64,000 nt of DNA from an uncultured Aequorivita sp. (GCA_937125455.1 CAKZLK010000043.1:186001-250000), one strand, 5' to 3'. Shown: positions 34,996 through 43,890, counted from the first letter of the stretch. Notes: generated by a model not told the origin, from the letters alone. Numbers and translations: made by a program.

Positions 34996-36555
34996 CTAAA
35001 ACTTGAAACTCAATCCGCTATAAACCCCCAAATAATAAGGTTTGAAGTTTACAGAAGAATCGGTATAAGGGTTGAGCTGGTATTTAAACATTGGCTCAAT
35101 ATTAAACGTAAATTTTTTGGACAATTTGTAGTCCAAGCCCAGCCCGACGTTAGTTGAAAAACTTACCGTGGAAAGATTGTTAGCTTCCCCAAGTACGGTA
35201 TTAAAATTATCTGCCTTTACTGAAATTTCATTGTTACCCAAAAACAAAGTACTCAACCCACCAATTACATTTACGCCAAACTTACTGTCAATAACAGCGT
35301 ATTTCAATTCTAGAGGTACTTCGTAATAATTGATGTTTTGTATAAGTCTTGCATCACCTTCCGTTGATTTTGGCATTATTTCTCCAAAACCATTAGAAGT
35401 ACTTGCATTTGCAAATGCCCCTTTATCTGCTGCGGTAATAACAATATCCCTAGCACCATAATCAACGGAACGCAGTGCGACAGCTACTGGACCTGTGCCT
35501 ACTTCAATACCAGACGTGCTGTAACTTAAATCTACGTTGTTAACTCCCGTGCGAACGCTCAAACGATGGTTCAAAGCATAACTCACTTGCACTCCGTAAC
35601 TCATGTTTACATCGCCTTTTTGTTGATTGTCTGCAAATGTTGGATCTATTGATGACCCATTGCCAAGACTACTATAATATACAGGGGCTATATTTGGAGC
35701 AACATTCCAACGGTGTTCTGGTTTTTGTTTCTTTTTCTTTTCAGGCACTACATCTTCGTCTGTTTCTGCAATGGCATCAAAGATTGATTTTTTGTTTTTG
35801 GAATCTTCTGTAGCTTCTGCTTCAGTTTTTACCAAACTTTTTTCTGCGTTTTTCTTTTCAGCATTATCATTAGAAACAATACCTTCATTGCTTTGCTCAA
35901 AAATATCTTTATTAGTTTTAATACTATTTTCGTTTGTTTCTTTTCCGGTTTTGTTGGGATTGATCTTTTCTGAAGAATTTTTAGCTGAAGCTATTCCCTC
36001 TTCCAAACCATTTTTTGAAACTTGCTTTTCAATAATATTTTTCTGTGAATTCTTTTTTACAGTAGAAGCATTCTTTTCAGAATTGTTTGAAGCAATTACA
36101 GTAGTACTTCCTTTTTCAGAAGAATTATTGAAAATTTTATCCGAAGCTTTTGTTTCACCTTTATTTTTTGAAGTATTGTCTTCCGAAGTGTCAAAGCTCT
36201 CCGTTGAATTATTCTGAAGTGTTTTTTCTTCCGCAGCTATTTGGGTTTCACTAGCCTGCTTTTCAATCTCAGATTTATTCTCTTGAAGTTGTTTTTCGGT
36301 TTGCTTACTGTCTTCATTGGTTATTGAAGGAGTGGTTGTGTTGGAAGAATTGTATAGCGAATTGCCAACGGTTAACAATAAAGCAAGCAACGCAGCAACA
36401 CCACCAAGTTTTATCCACAATGGAATAACCTTGCGGTCTTTTTTCTCCTTGTTCAGCTCGGCTTGGATGTTTTCCCAAACGCGCGACGAAGGAGTGGCTT
36501 CAAAATTCTTGAAACCTTCGTTAAAAATGTTGTCTATATTTTTCTTTTCTTTCAT
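34996..36555 (-). CDS. TM-anchored protein with outer-membrane beta-barrel domain, anti-sigma-like N-terminus
   Basis: A 519-residue protein in three parts. Residues 1-48 (KKNIDNIFNEGFKNFEATPSSRVWENIQAEL) are a cytosolic segment of the type found next to ECF sigma genes in Bacteroidota. A membrane helix follows at 49-68 (LGGVAALLALLLTVGNSLY). A low-complexity linker of about 210 residues, rich in Ser, Asn, Glu and Lys, spans 70-280. A C-terminal porin-like barrel (about 290-519) ends in Phe, as outer-membrane proteins do (GLSFKF). It lies 94 bases after the sigma gene on the same strand. An envelope-spanning anti-sigma sensor is inferred, not shown. Confidence 0.82.
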   Translation of the reverse strand: MKEKKNIDNIFNEGFKNFEATPSSRVWENIQAELNKEKKDRKVIPLWIKLGGVAALLALLLTVGNSLYNSSNTTTPSITNEDSKQTEKQLQENKSEIEKQASETQIAAEEKTLQNNSTESFDTSEDNTSKNKGETKASDKIFNNSSEKGSTTVIASNNSEKNASTVKKNSQKNIIEKQVSKNGLEEGIASAKNSSEKINPNKTGKETNENSIKTNKDIFEQSNEGIVSNDNAEKKNAEKSLVKTEAEATEDSKNKKSIFDAIAETDEDVVPEKKKKQKPEHRWNVAPNIAPVYYSSLGNGSSIDPTFADNQQKGDVNMSYGVQVSYALNHRLSVRTGVNNVDLSYSTSGIEVGTGPVAVALRSVDYGARDIVITAADKGAFANASTSNGFGEIMPKSTEGDARLIQNINYYEVPLELKYAVIDSKFGVNVIGGLSTLFLGNNEISVKADNFNTVLGEANNLSTVSFSTNVGLGLDYKLSKKFTFNIEPMFKYQLNPYTDSSVNFKPYYLGVYSGLSFKF

Positions 36556-36585
36556 TCTTATCCCAGTAAAAAGGGAAGCTTTATT

Positions 36586-36611
36586 AAACCCCTACCCAAA
36601 AGCAGGGGTTT
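36586..36611 (-). other. GC-rich hairpin between sigma factor and barrel genes
   Basis: AAACCCCT (36586-36593) and AGGGGTTT (36604-36611) form an 8-pair stem with a 10-base loop. On the minus strand the tail is TAATAAAG, not a clean T run, so it may be a weak terminator/attenuator or an mRNA-stability element separating the two genes. Confidence 0.55.
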
Positions 36612-36649
36612 TCTATTCAATCTAAACAATCATTACAATGCCTTAAGTG

Positions 36650-37183
36650 TTATAGTTTATTAGCATTATAGTCTTCAATCTTATTTTTCAAAATCACTCT
36701 GGCGCGTGCCAGATTTGATTTAGACGTTCCATCGCTGATTCCTAACATTTCTGCTATCTCTTTATGCTGATAGCCATCCATCACGTACATACTGAAAACC
36801 AATCTGTACCTATCTGGAAGCTCTTGCACAATTTTCAGCAGAAAATCCAAAGGGATTTCCTCACTTTCAATCTCCACCTCAGCTTCATCTTCAATCTGTC
36901 CTTCGTCAACAATTTCAAAGGTGCGTTGCTTTCGGTATTTCTGAAGCACGGTATTTACCGTTACCCGTTTCATCCAGCCTTCAAAAGAACCTTTGCCATT
37001 ATACTGCTCAACTTTTTTAAAAATAGTTATAAAAGCATCTTGCAAATTGTCCTCGGCCTCAGTATAATTAGGTGAATACCGAAGGCAAATGGCAAAAAGG
37101 ACGCCGCTGTACTGTTTGTACAATTCGCCCTGCGCCGTTGCATCCTGCTGTTTGCATTTTAGTATGAGCTCGTCTAATGTCAA
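36650..37183 (-). CDS. ECF-type RNA polymerase sigma factor (TTG start)
   Basis: A 177-residue sigma-70 family protein with region 2 (about 15-85: YSGVLFAICLRYSPNYTEAEDNLQDAFITIFKKVEQY, then FEGWMKRVTVNTVLQKYRK) and region 4 (about 115-170: LPDRYRLVFSMYVMDGYQHKEIAEMLGISDGTSKSNLARAR), with an acidic linker. The start is TTG at 37181-37183; the frame opens only 36 bases further upstream, without ATG or GTG. A GGAGG sequence lies about 30 bases upstream of the TTG, too far to be its ribosome site. The barrel protein gene next door is the likely regulator. Target promoters unknown. Confidence 0.93.
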   Translation of the reverse strand: MTLDELILKCKQQDATAQGELYKQYSGVLFAICLRYSPNYTEAEDNLQDAFITIFKKVEQYNGKGSFEGWMKRVTVNTVLQKYRKQRTFEIVDEGQIEDEAEVEIESEEIPLDFLLKIVQELPDRYRLVFSMYVMDGYQHKEIAEMLGISDGTSKSNLARARVILKNKIEDYNANKL

Positions 37184-37310
37184 CGCGGTACCGTGAATTA
37201 TTGTTCCGTTGTAAATACCTCCTTATTTTTAGAGGGCAACCGTAATAATCAAGGTTCCTACTTTCAGTAGATACCATTGCTTTAAAAGGGTTGCGTGGTT
37301 TAATAAAAAT

Positions 37311-38318
37311 TTATTGATTAATTGTGGCGATTGCATCCTTAATCTTCTTCTCCAACTCTTCCATTAAATCTGGATTGTCCAGAAGAAGCGTTTTTACGGC
37401 ATCACGACCTTGCCCGAGTTTGGTTTCATCGTAGCTGAACCATGACCCTGCTTTTTTGATGATTTCGAAATCAACCCCAAGATCGATAATTTCACCTACT
37501 TTGGAGATTCCTTCGCCATACATAATGTCGAATTCCACTTGTTTGAAAGGCGGGGCCACTTTGTTTTTTACCACTTTCACACGGGTTTTATTTCCTGTGG
37601 CATTGCTGTCGGTATCTTTTATCTGTGTGGAACGACGAATATCCAATCGTACGGAAGCATAGAATTTCAATGCGTTTCCTCCTGTTGTAGTTTCTGGGTT
37701 TCCGAACATCACGCCAATTTTTTCACGCAATTGGTTAATGAAGATTACCGTACATTTTGTTTTGCTAATGGACCCGGTAAGTTTTCGAAGTGCTTGGCTC
37801 ATCAAACGCGCGTGAAGTCCCATTTTGCTATCGCCCATTTCACCTTCAATTTCGCTTTTGGGCGTTAAGGCAGCAACGGAGTCAATAACTACAATGTCTA
37901 TCGCGCCACTGCGGATTAAGTTGTCGGCAATTTCCAAGGCTTGCTCTCCATTATCAGGTTGTGAAATAATGAGGTTTTCAATATCAACACCCAATTTTTG
38001 GGCATAGCCACGATCAAAAGCATGTTCTGCATCTATAAAAGCAGCAATTCCGCCTTTTTTCTGTGCTTCTGCCATCGCGTGAAGCGTAAGTGTTGTTTTA
38101 CCTGAAGATTCTGGTCCGTAGATTTCAATGACTCTTCCGCGTGGATAGCCACCCACGCCAAGCGCTACATCTAGGCCGAGTGAACCTGTAGGGATTACCT
38201 CTACATCTTCCACGGCACTATCGCCCATTTTCATTACGGTTCCCTTGCCGTAGGTTTTATCAAGTTTATCAAGAGTTAGCTTTAAAGCTTTAAGTTTTGC
38301 GTCTTTTTCAGTGCTCAT
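37311..38318 (-). CDS. recA: Recombinase RecA
   Basis: Strand-exchange ATPase for homologous recombination and SOS signalling. It is 335 residues. The N-terminal helix ([19 protein letters not shown]) is followed by Walker A GPESSGKT (68-75), Walker [10 protein letters not shown] near 139-147, L1 region [25 protein letters not shown], and [20 protein letters not shown] (L2). The acidic tail ([16 protein letters not shown]) is present but short. The leader holds a perfect 20-base palindrome (separate entry). It is divergent from trhO. Confidence 0.98.
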   Translation of the reverse strand: MSTEKDAKLKALKLTLDKLDKTYGKGTVMKMGDSAVEDVEVIPTGSLGLDVALGVGGYPRGRVIEIYGPESSGKTTLTLHAMAEAQKKGGIAAFIDAEHAFDRGYAQKLGVDIENLIISQPDNGEQALEIADNLIRSGAIDIVVIDSVAALTPKSEIEGEMGDSKMGLHARLMSQALRKLTGSISKTKCTVIFINQLREKIGVMFGNPETTTGGNALKFYASVRLDIRRSTQIKDTDSNATGNKTRVKVVKNKVAPPFKQVEFDIMYGEGISKVGEIIDLGVDFEIIKKAGSWFSYDETKLGQGRDAVKTLLLDNPDLMEELEKKIKDAIATINQ

Positions 38319-38344
38319 TTTCAGTGTTTTTTATGATGGAAATT

Positions 38345-38364
38345 ATAGTATGCTAAGATACTAT
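38345..38364. promoter_or_regulatory. Perfect inverted repeat in recA leader, possible operator
   Basis: ATAGTAT (38345-38351), GCTAAG, ATACTAT (38358-38364). It lies between the recA -7 box and its start codon, 26 bases before the ATG, where a repressor would block transcription. The site type (LexA-like or other) cannot be told from one copy. Confidence 0.5.
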
Positions 38365-38380
38365 TTCTTTGTGCTTGGGG

Positions 38381-38388
38381 CAAAAGTA
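38381..38388 (-). promoter_or_regulatory. recA: -7 promoter box of recA
   Basis: TACTTTTG on the minus strand (plus CAAAAGTA), an exact match that predicts a leader of about 60 bases. No -33 TTG at normal spacing (nearest TTG is 26 bases away). Confidence 0.55.
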
Positions 38389-38485
38389 AAATCTAGGGAG
38401 ATAGGATTTTTTGTCAACAATAAATATAATGATTAATTTCGCAGAATCTATTAAAATCAATTCTTTTCACCTAAAAAAGTATAGC

Positions 38486-39517
38486 ATGCAACTGTACAAT
38501 AAATTAAGTGCAAAAGAGAGGGAAACACTTTTGGAACAGGCCGGCGAGGAACGGCTTACCCTTTCTTTTTATCAATACGCCAAAATTGGCAATCCGCATC
38601 TTTTTAGAAACCATCTTTTTGTTACTTGGAACGAACAGGACGTGCTTGGCCGTATTTATGTGGCCCACGAAGGCATCAACGCCCAACTTTCGGTTCCGGC
38701 AAAGCGCTTTAAGGAATTCAAGGAATTTCTGGACGGCATTCATTTTTTGAAAGATGTGCGTTTGAATATTGCTATTGAGCAAGATTTGAAATCTTTCTTA
38801 AAACTAAAAGTGAAAGTTCGCGATAAGATTGTTGCCGACGGCCTGAACGATGAAACCTTTGATGTTACAAACAAGGGAATTCACGTGGACGCCCTAAAAT
38901 TCAATGAACTCATTGAAGATCCGAATGTGGTTTTGGTAGATATGCGAAACCATTACGAAAGCGAAATCGGCCATTTTAAAAACGCTGTCACACCAGATGT
39001 TGATACGTTTCGCGATTCATTGGATATAATAGAAGAAGATTTAAAAGACCACAAAGAAGACAAAAAATTGGTAATGTATTGCACAGGCGGAATTCGTTGT
39101 GAAAAAGCGAGCGCTTATTATAAGCACAAAGGTTTTAAAAATGTGTTTCAGCTGGAAGGTGGTATTATTGAATATGCTCGCCAAGTGGAAAATCAAGGAC
39201 TGGAAAATAAATTCATTGGAAAAAACTTTGTCTTCGACCATCGGCGCGGCGAACGGATTACAGAAGACGTTATTAGCCATTGCCATCAATGCGGTGAAGC
39301 TTGCGACACGCATACCAATTGCGCCAACGAAGCTTGCCATTTGCTTTTCATTCAATGTGAAAAATGCGCATTAGCTATGGAAAACTGTTGTAGTGAAGAA
39401 TGTATTGAAATAATACATCTTCCCGAGGAAGAACAGAAAAGACTTCGTCAAGGCATACCGAACAGCAACAAAATTTTTAAAAAAGGACGTTCGGAGAAAT
39501 TGAAGTTCAAAAAATAG
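38486..39517 (+). CDS. trhO: tRNA uridine(34) hydroxylase, rhodanese family
   Basis: Oxygen-dependent hydroxylase that makes 5-hydroxyuridine at tRNA position 34 (TrhO/YceA). I start at ATG 38486 (MQLYNKLSAKERETLL, 343 residues), the usual family start; the longer frame begins at TTG 38411, and ATG 38429 is an alternative. The N-terminal acylphosphatase-like domain (GRIYVAHEGINAQLSVP) precedes the rhodanese domain (VVLVDMRNHYESEIGHF) with active-site CTGGIRCEKAS. A Cys-rich C-terminal zinc-type region (CHQCGEACDTHTNC, CEKCALAMENCC) is typical of the family. Confidence 0.93.
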   Translation: MQLYNKLSAKERETLLEQAGEERLTLSFYQYAKIGNPHLFRNHLFVTWNEQDVLGRIYVAHEGINAQLSVPAKRFKEFKEFLDGIHFLKDVRLNIAIEQDLKSFLKLKVKVRDKIVADGLNDETFDVTNKGIHVDALKFNELIEDPNVVLVDMRNHYESEIGHFKNAVTPDVDTFRDSLDIIEEDLKDHKEDKKLVMYCTGGIRCEKASAYYKHKGFKNVFQLEGGIIEYARQVENQGLENKFIGKNFVFDHRRGERITEDVISHCHQCGEACDTHTNCANEACHLLFIQCEKCALAMENCCSEECIEIIHLPEEEQKRLRQGIPNSNKIFKKGRSEKLKFKK

Positions 39518-39525
39518 TCATTAGT

Positions 39526-39582
39526 CCCCCTTGCCTCCAAGGGGGGAATATTCAATTTTGATTGCCCCCTCATTTAGAGGGG
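39526..39582. repeat. Two GC-rich palindromes in the trhO-ricT intergenic region
   Basis: CCCCCTT/AAGGGGG (39526-39532 with 39539-39545) and CCCCTC/GAGGGG (39566-39571 with 39577-39582) stand out in an AT-rich genome. There is a related GGGGAGGAC after the second. They resemble the dispersed GC-rich palindromes of flavobacterial intergenic regions. They could also terminate trhO, but no T run follows. Confidence 0.6.
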
Positions 39583-39601
39583 TTCGGGGAGGACTTCAAA
39601 A

Positions 39602-39629
39602 ATCCGAAATCGTAAATCAGAAATCGTAA
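39602..39629. repeat. Tandem 7-base repeat (ATCnnAA)x4
   Basis: ATCCGAA, ATCGTAA, ATCAGAA, ATCGTAA, four contiguous 7-base units with a fifth partial AT. Immediately follows the GC-rich palindromes. No promoter or gene overlaps it. Confidence 0.7.
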
Positions 39630-39713
39630 ATTTTATTGGTATCTTTACTGATTAAATTATTTGTTTAATTTTCGTCCCTCTTCGTTTTGAAAAGGGCTTT
39701 ATATATAAAATTT

Positions 39714-40964
39714 ATGGGCTGTACCAGCTGTGCCACAGGCGCCAACGGACAGCCAAAGGGATGCAAGAACAATGGTACTTGCGGAACCGATGGCTGTAAC
39801 AAACTTACGGTGTTCGACTGGCTTTCAAATATGCAACTTCCAGCAAATATGGAACCCTTCAATGCGGTGGAAGTACGCTTTAAAAACGGAAGGAAAGAAT
39901 TCTTCCAAAATCCAGATAATCTTACTTTAAGTATTGGCGATGTGGTTGCGACCGAGGCTTCGCCAGGCCATGATATTGGCATTGTAACGCTTACCGGAGA
40001 ATTGGTTCGTGTGCAGATGAAGAAGAAAAAGATTCCTTTAAAAATTGAAACACTTCTAAAAATTTATCGCAAAGCTTCACAAAAAGATATTGACATTTGG
40101 CAAGGCGTTCGTGATAAAGAAGCTGATGTACAAAAACGTTCGCGCGAAATTGCCATCCGCCATGGCCTACAAATGAAGATAAGCGATGTTGAATTTCAAG
40201 GCGATGCTTCCAAAGTGATTTTTTATTACACTGCTGAAGAACGGGTTGATTTCCGTGAATTGATAAAAGAATTCGCCAGGACTTTCAATACACGTATCGA
40301 GATGAAACAAGTAGGTTTCCGGCAGGAAGCAGCTCGTTTGGGCGGAATAGGCAGTTGTGGGCGTGAGCTTTGCTGTTCCACTTGGTTGACCGATTTCCGT
40401 TCTGTGAATACTTCCGCAGCACGCTATCAGCAACTTTCATTAAACCCGCAAAAACTTGCAGGACAGTGTGGTAAGTTAAAATGTTGCTTGAATTATGAAC
40501 TGGACACTTATTTGGAAGCTTTAGAGTCTTTCCCAAGTACGGAAATAAAACTTCAAACCGAAAAAGGATATGCCACTTGCCAAAAAATAGATATTTTCAA
40601 AGGTTTGCTTTGGTATGCTTATGAAAAAGAATTCATGAATTGGCACGAACTGACCGCCGAAAAAGCCAATGAAATTATAGCCCTGAACAAAAAAGGCAAA
40701 AAGCCATTGGCCCTCGAGGAATTTATTGTTGAAGTTCCTAAAGCAGAAAAAGAGCCGTTCAGTAATGTCGTTGGCCAAGATAGTTTAACGCGTTTTGACC
40801 AACCAAAACAAAAAGGTAAAAAGCGAAGAAATAAAAGCAGAAACAAAAACAAAGGGAAGGTTGAGGCTACAGCTGGGAGTGCTCCTAAAAATAATCCGAA
40901 GCCCAAGTCTGGAAACCGTCCAGCGAATAAAAATAGAAATCGCAAGCCCACAAAAAATGAATAA
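39714..40964 (+). CDS. ricT: PSP1 domain protein, RicT-like
   Basis: A 416-residue protein of the PSP1/RicT (YaaT) family. The start is ATG 39714 (MGCTSCATGANGQPKGCKNNG), the conserved Cys-rich family start; the longer frame begins at TTG 39687. PSP1 core at about 60-150 (VEVRFKNGRKEFFQNPDNLTLSIGDVV). The central Cys cluster GSCGRELCCSTWL and GQCGKLKCCLNYE near 225-270 is that of RicT, an Fe-S protein in B. subtilis. The last 65 residues are a very basic KRNKSRNKNK tail, suggesting RNA contact. It overlaps gldH by 8 bases. Role in this phylum is not established. Confidence 0.9.
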   Translation: MGCTSCATGANGQPKGCKNNGTCGTDGCNKLTVFDWLSNMQLPANMEPFNAVEVRFKNGRKEFFQNPDNLTLSIGDVVATEASPGHDIGIVTLTGELVRVQMKKKKIPLKIETLLKIYRKASQKDIDIWQGVRDKEADVQKRSREIAIRHGLQMKISDVEFQGDASKVIFYYTAEERVDFRELIKEFARTFNTRIEMKQVGFRQEAARLGGIGSCGRELCCSTWLTDFRSVNTSAARYQQLSLNPQKLAGQCGKLKCCLNYELDTYLEALESFPSTEIKLQTEKGYATCQKIDIFKGLLWYAYEKEFMNWHELTAEKANEIIALNKKGKKPLALEEFIVEVPKAEKEPFSNVVGQDSLTRFDQPKQKGKKRRNKSRNKNKGKVEATAGSAPKNNPKPKSGNRPANKNRNRKPTKNE

Positions 40965-41439
40965 GTTAATGGTCCTTTTTTTGTTAACTGTGATGTTAGT
41001 TTCTTGCGAATCAAACACCGTTTTTAGTGAAACAAAAGCTATGGAAGGATATTGGGGTGCTGCCGAAACTGTAGAGTTCAAGCTACCCAAGTTAGATTCT
41101 TTAAAAGAATACAATTTGTTTTTAAACATCCGCAACACTAACGAATACAAATACAACAATTTATTTTTGATAGTTTCGATGAATTTTCCACACGGCAAGA
41201 CCGTTACCGACACCCTTGAATACCGAATGGCAAATCCAGACGGTTCGTGGATGGGTCAAGGAATTGGAAACATAAAGGAAAACAAACTGTGGTATAAAGA
41301 GCATGTACAGTTTTTTGAAGAAGGAAATTACACCTTAGATATAGCACAGGCCATGCGCAATAATGGCGCAGTTGAAGGCGTTACAAAACTCGAAGGCATT
41401 ACAGATGTTGGCTTCAGTATAGAAGAAGCTACCAAATAG
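40957..41439 (+). CDS. gldH: Gliding motility lipoprotein GldH
   Basis: A 160-residue lipoprotein: MNKLMVLFLLTVMLVSC, lipobox LVSC with Cys17. It matches GldH of Flavobacterium (VFSETKAMEGYWGAAETVEFKLPKLDSLKEYNLFLNIRNTNEYKYNNLFLIV, then GIGNIKENKLWYKE). GldH is needed for gliding and type IX secretion in F. johnsoniae. The start is ATG 40957, inside the ricT end (8-base overlap); an upstream in-frame ATG at 40795 would put 54 non-family residues before the signal peptide. It precedes PBP1A by 8 bases, the usual flavobacterial order. Confidence 0.93.
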   Translation: MNKLMVLFLLTVMLVSCESNTVFSETKAMEGYWGAAETVEFKLPKLDSLKEYNLFLNIRNTNEYKYNNLFLIVSMNFPHGKTVTDTLEYRMANPDGSWMGQGIGNIKENKLWYKEHVQFFEEGNYTLDIAQAMRNNGAVEGVTKLEGITDVGFSIEEATK

Positions 41440-41447
41440 TAAAAAAT

Positions 41448-43760
41448 ATGGCAACAAAAAAAGCAGCCCCTAAAAAGAAAAAACAGAACGATGTAGGTCA
41501 TCACATCAAGACCTTTTGGAAGGTATTTGCAGGTTTTATACTTGTGGTTATTTTGTTTTTTCTATTCGCATCTTGGGGTTTCTTCGGAAGTCTTCCAGAT
41601 GAAACTAGTCTTGAAAACCCAGAGAAAAACCTAGCTACTGAGATTGTTTCTTCCGATGGAAAAACTATTGGAAAATTTTATAAAGAAAACAGAACGCCAG
41701 TTCCTTTCGACTCTTTGCCCGATCATCTTGTAAATGCCTTAATAGCTACCGAGGATGCTCGTTTTTACGAACATTCCGGAATTGACGGCAGAGGAACACT
41801 GCGTGCAATTGCCTTTTTAGGAACACGTGGTGGCGCAAGTACCATTACCCAACAGCTGGCGAAATTGTTTTTTACAGACCAAACCGCATCAAACAAAGTA
41901 GAACGAGTTCTTCAAAAAGTAAAAGAGTGGGTTATCGCCACACGTTTGGAAAGACGCTATACCAAAGAGGAAATCATTACCATGTATTTTAATGAATACG
42001 ATTTTCTCAATCAAGCTGTAGGCATTGAAAGTGCTGCCAATATTTATTTTGACAAGTCTCCCTCACAGTTGACCACTGCAGAAGCTGCAATGTTGGTTGG
42101 GATGTTTAAAAATTCTTCTCTTTTCAACCCAAATAGAAGACCAGAATTAGTTCGCAATAGAAGGAACGTAGTTTTATCCCAAATGGAGAAATACGATTAT
42201 ATTTCTGAAAAGGTAATGGATTCGCTGCAAGCCCTTCCCTTGAACCTAAAATTTACCCCTCAAGGTCATGATGAGGGAAGCGCAACCTATTTCCGAGAAT
42301 ACGCACGTAATTTTATGGAAGATTGGATTGATGAACATCCCAAACCCGATGGTAGCAAATACAATATTTACCAAGATGGGCTGAAGGTTTATGTAACCAT
42401 CGACAGCAAGATGCAGGAATACGCCGAAGAAGCTGTAAAAAAACATATGGCGCATTTACAAAAAGCTTTTGACGAACAAAACAAAAACAATAAAACTGCA
42501 CCTTTTCGGGATATTTCAGAAAAAGAAACGGAAAGTATTTTAAACAAAGCCATGCGCAAAAGCGACCGTTGGCGTGAAATGAAAAAGCAAGGCAAGGATG
42601 AAGAAGAAATAATAAAAAGCTTTAAAAAGAAAGTGCCAATGCATGTTTTTTCTTGGAAGGGAGATATTGACACTATCATGACACCTTTAGATTCTATCCG
42701 TTATCACAAATCATTTTTGCAAGCCGCAATGATGTCCATGAGTCCACAAACCGGGGAAGTTAGAGCTTGGGTGGGTGGAATAGATTATAAACACTACAAA
42801 TATGATATGGTCAAAAAAGGAAGACGTCAAATAGGCTCTACCTTCAAACCATTCGTTTATGCAACGGCAATAGACCAAATGCACATGTCGCCGTGCGACA
42901 CTTTGCCAAACACCCTTTATACCATTCCTGCCGGAAGACATAATCTAATACAACCTTGGACCCCTAAAAATTCTGGTGGCAGCTATGGTGGGATGGTTAC
43001 GCTTAAATATGCACTTGCAAATTCAATAAACACCATTACCGCAAGGTTAATAGACCGAGTGGGCCCAGAACCAGTAATAGATTTGGTGAAGAAAATGGGG
43101 GTTGACACAGAAAACATGCCTGCAGTTCCATCCATTGCACTTGGAACACCAGACGTTTCGGTTTATGAAATGGTTGGCGCATATAGCACTTTCGCAAATG
43201 AAGGAGTTTACGTTGAACCCATCCTCATCCAAAGAATTGAAGATAAAAATGGAACGGTTCTTTATCAGAACGTTCCCAAAACCAAAGACGTTATTAGCAA
43301 TGAAACTGCTTACGTAACAGTAAGTTTGATGGAAGGCGTAACACAGTCTGGATCTGGTGCTCGATTGAGAGGAACCTGGGCAGTAAATTCTCCAGTCTAC
43401 AAGAATGCCGTTACTGGATATCCGTATGATTTTAAAAACCCCATTGCAGGAAAAACTGGAACTACACAAAATAACAGTGATGGCTGGTTTATGGGTATGG
43501 TTCCAAATTTAGTAACGGGAGTTTGGGTTGGCGGTGATGACCGAGCTACACATTTTGGTTCCACCTCATATGGACAAGGCGCTACAATGGCTCTGCCTAT
43601 ATGGGGAATGTATATGAAAAGCTGTTATGCCGATAAAGATTTGGATGTTTCAAACGGAAACTTCAAGCGGCCTGAAAATCTTTCCATTGAAACAGATTGT
43701 TCAAAATGGCGTGAAGGTAATCCCGATGAAGAAGAAATGCCAGATGAGTTTGGGATTTAA
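41448..43760 (+). CDS. Penicillin-binding protein 1A (bifunctional glycosyltransferase/transpeptidase)
   Basis: A 770-residue class A PBP that polymerises and cross-links peptidoglycan at the inner membrane. A basic N-terminus and one membrane helix (24-46) are followed by a GT51 domain at about 60-235 (ATEDARFYEHSGID with catalytic Glu, GGASTITQQLAK, RRYTKEEIITMYFNEY). The transpeptidase has STFK near 463-466, SIN near 525, and KTGTT near 668-672. It is coupled with gldH in position. The C-terminus is acidic (EEEMPDEFGI). A long-stem terminator follows. Confidence 0.96.
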   Translation: MATKKAAPKKKKQNDVGHHIKTFWKVFAGFILVVILFFLFASWGFFGSLPDETSLENPEKNLATEIVSSDGKTIGKFYKENRTPVPFDSLPDHLVNALIATEDARFYEHSGIDGRGTLRAIAFLGTRGGASTITQQLAKLFFTDQTASNKVERVLQKVKEWVIATRLERRYTKEEIITMYFNEYDFLNQAVGIESAANIYFDKSPSQLTTAEAAMLVGMFKNSSLFNPNRRPELVRNRRNVVLSQMEKYDYISEKVMDSLQALPLNLKFTPQGHDEGSATYFREYARNFMEDWIDEHPKPDGSKYNIYQDGLKVYVTIDSKMQEYAEEAVKKHMAHLQKAFDEQNKNNKTAPFRDISEKETESILNKAMRKSDRWREMKKQGKDEEEIIKSFKKKVPMHVFSWKGDIDTIMTPLDSIRYHKSFLQAAMMSMSPQTGEVRAWVGGIDYKHYKYDMVKKGRRQIGSTFKPFVYATAIDQMHMSPCDTLPNTLYTIPAGRHNLIQPWTPKNSGGSYGGMVTLKYALANSINTITARLIDRVGPEPVIDLVKKMGVDTENMPAVPSIALGTPDVSVYEMVGAYSTFANEGVYVEPILIQRIEDKNGTVLYQNVPKTKDVISNETAYVTVSLMEGVTQSGSGARLRGTWAVNSPVYKNAVTGYPYDFKNPIAGKTGTTQNNSDGWFMGMVPNLVTGVWVGGDDRATHFGSTSYGQGATMALPIWGMYMKSCYADKDLDVSNGNFKRPENLSIETDCSKWREGNPDEEEMPDEFGI

Positions 43761-43783
43761 GAAAAACACGCTGTAATACATAT

Positions 43784-43853
43784 AAACCTTACGTTTCTTT
43801 TTTCGTTGTTCGCAGTTTTATTCGAAAAATGAAAGAAACGTGAGGTTTTTTTA
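43784..43853 (+). terminator. Long-stem terminator after the PBP1A gene
   Basis: AAACCTTACGTTTCTTT (43784-43800) pairs with AAAGAAACGTGAGGTTT (43832-43848) with a single U-G pair in 17, and is followed by T residues. The 31-base loop has further A/T pairing. Confidence 0.9.
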
Positions 43854-43890
43854 TAGATCGAAATTTTGTAATTTTCAGAAAATTTAAAAA

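Noticed and set aside
35771-36217. 148-codon plus-strand frame opposite the barrel protein linker
   Set aside because: Its Phe/Ser/Leu composition mirrors the Glu/Lys/Asn codons of the low-complexity linker; an artefact of codon bias.
37184-37310. Ribosome site GGAGG upstream of the sigma factor as evidence of an upstream start
   Set aside because: The frame has a stop just before it and no ATG, GTG or TTG at proper spacing.
40795-40956. 54-residue N-terminal extension of GldH
   Set aside because: It is the shifted reading of the basic ricT tail. The lipoprotein signal begins at ATG 40957.
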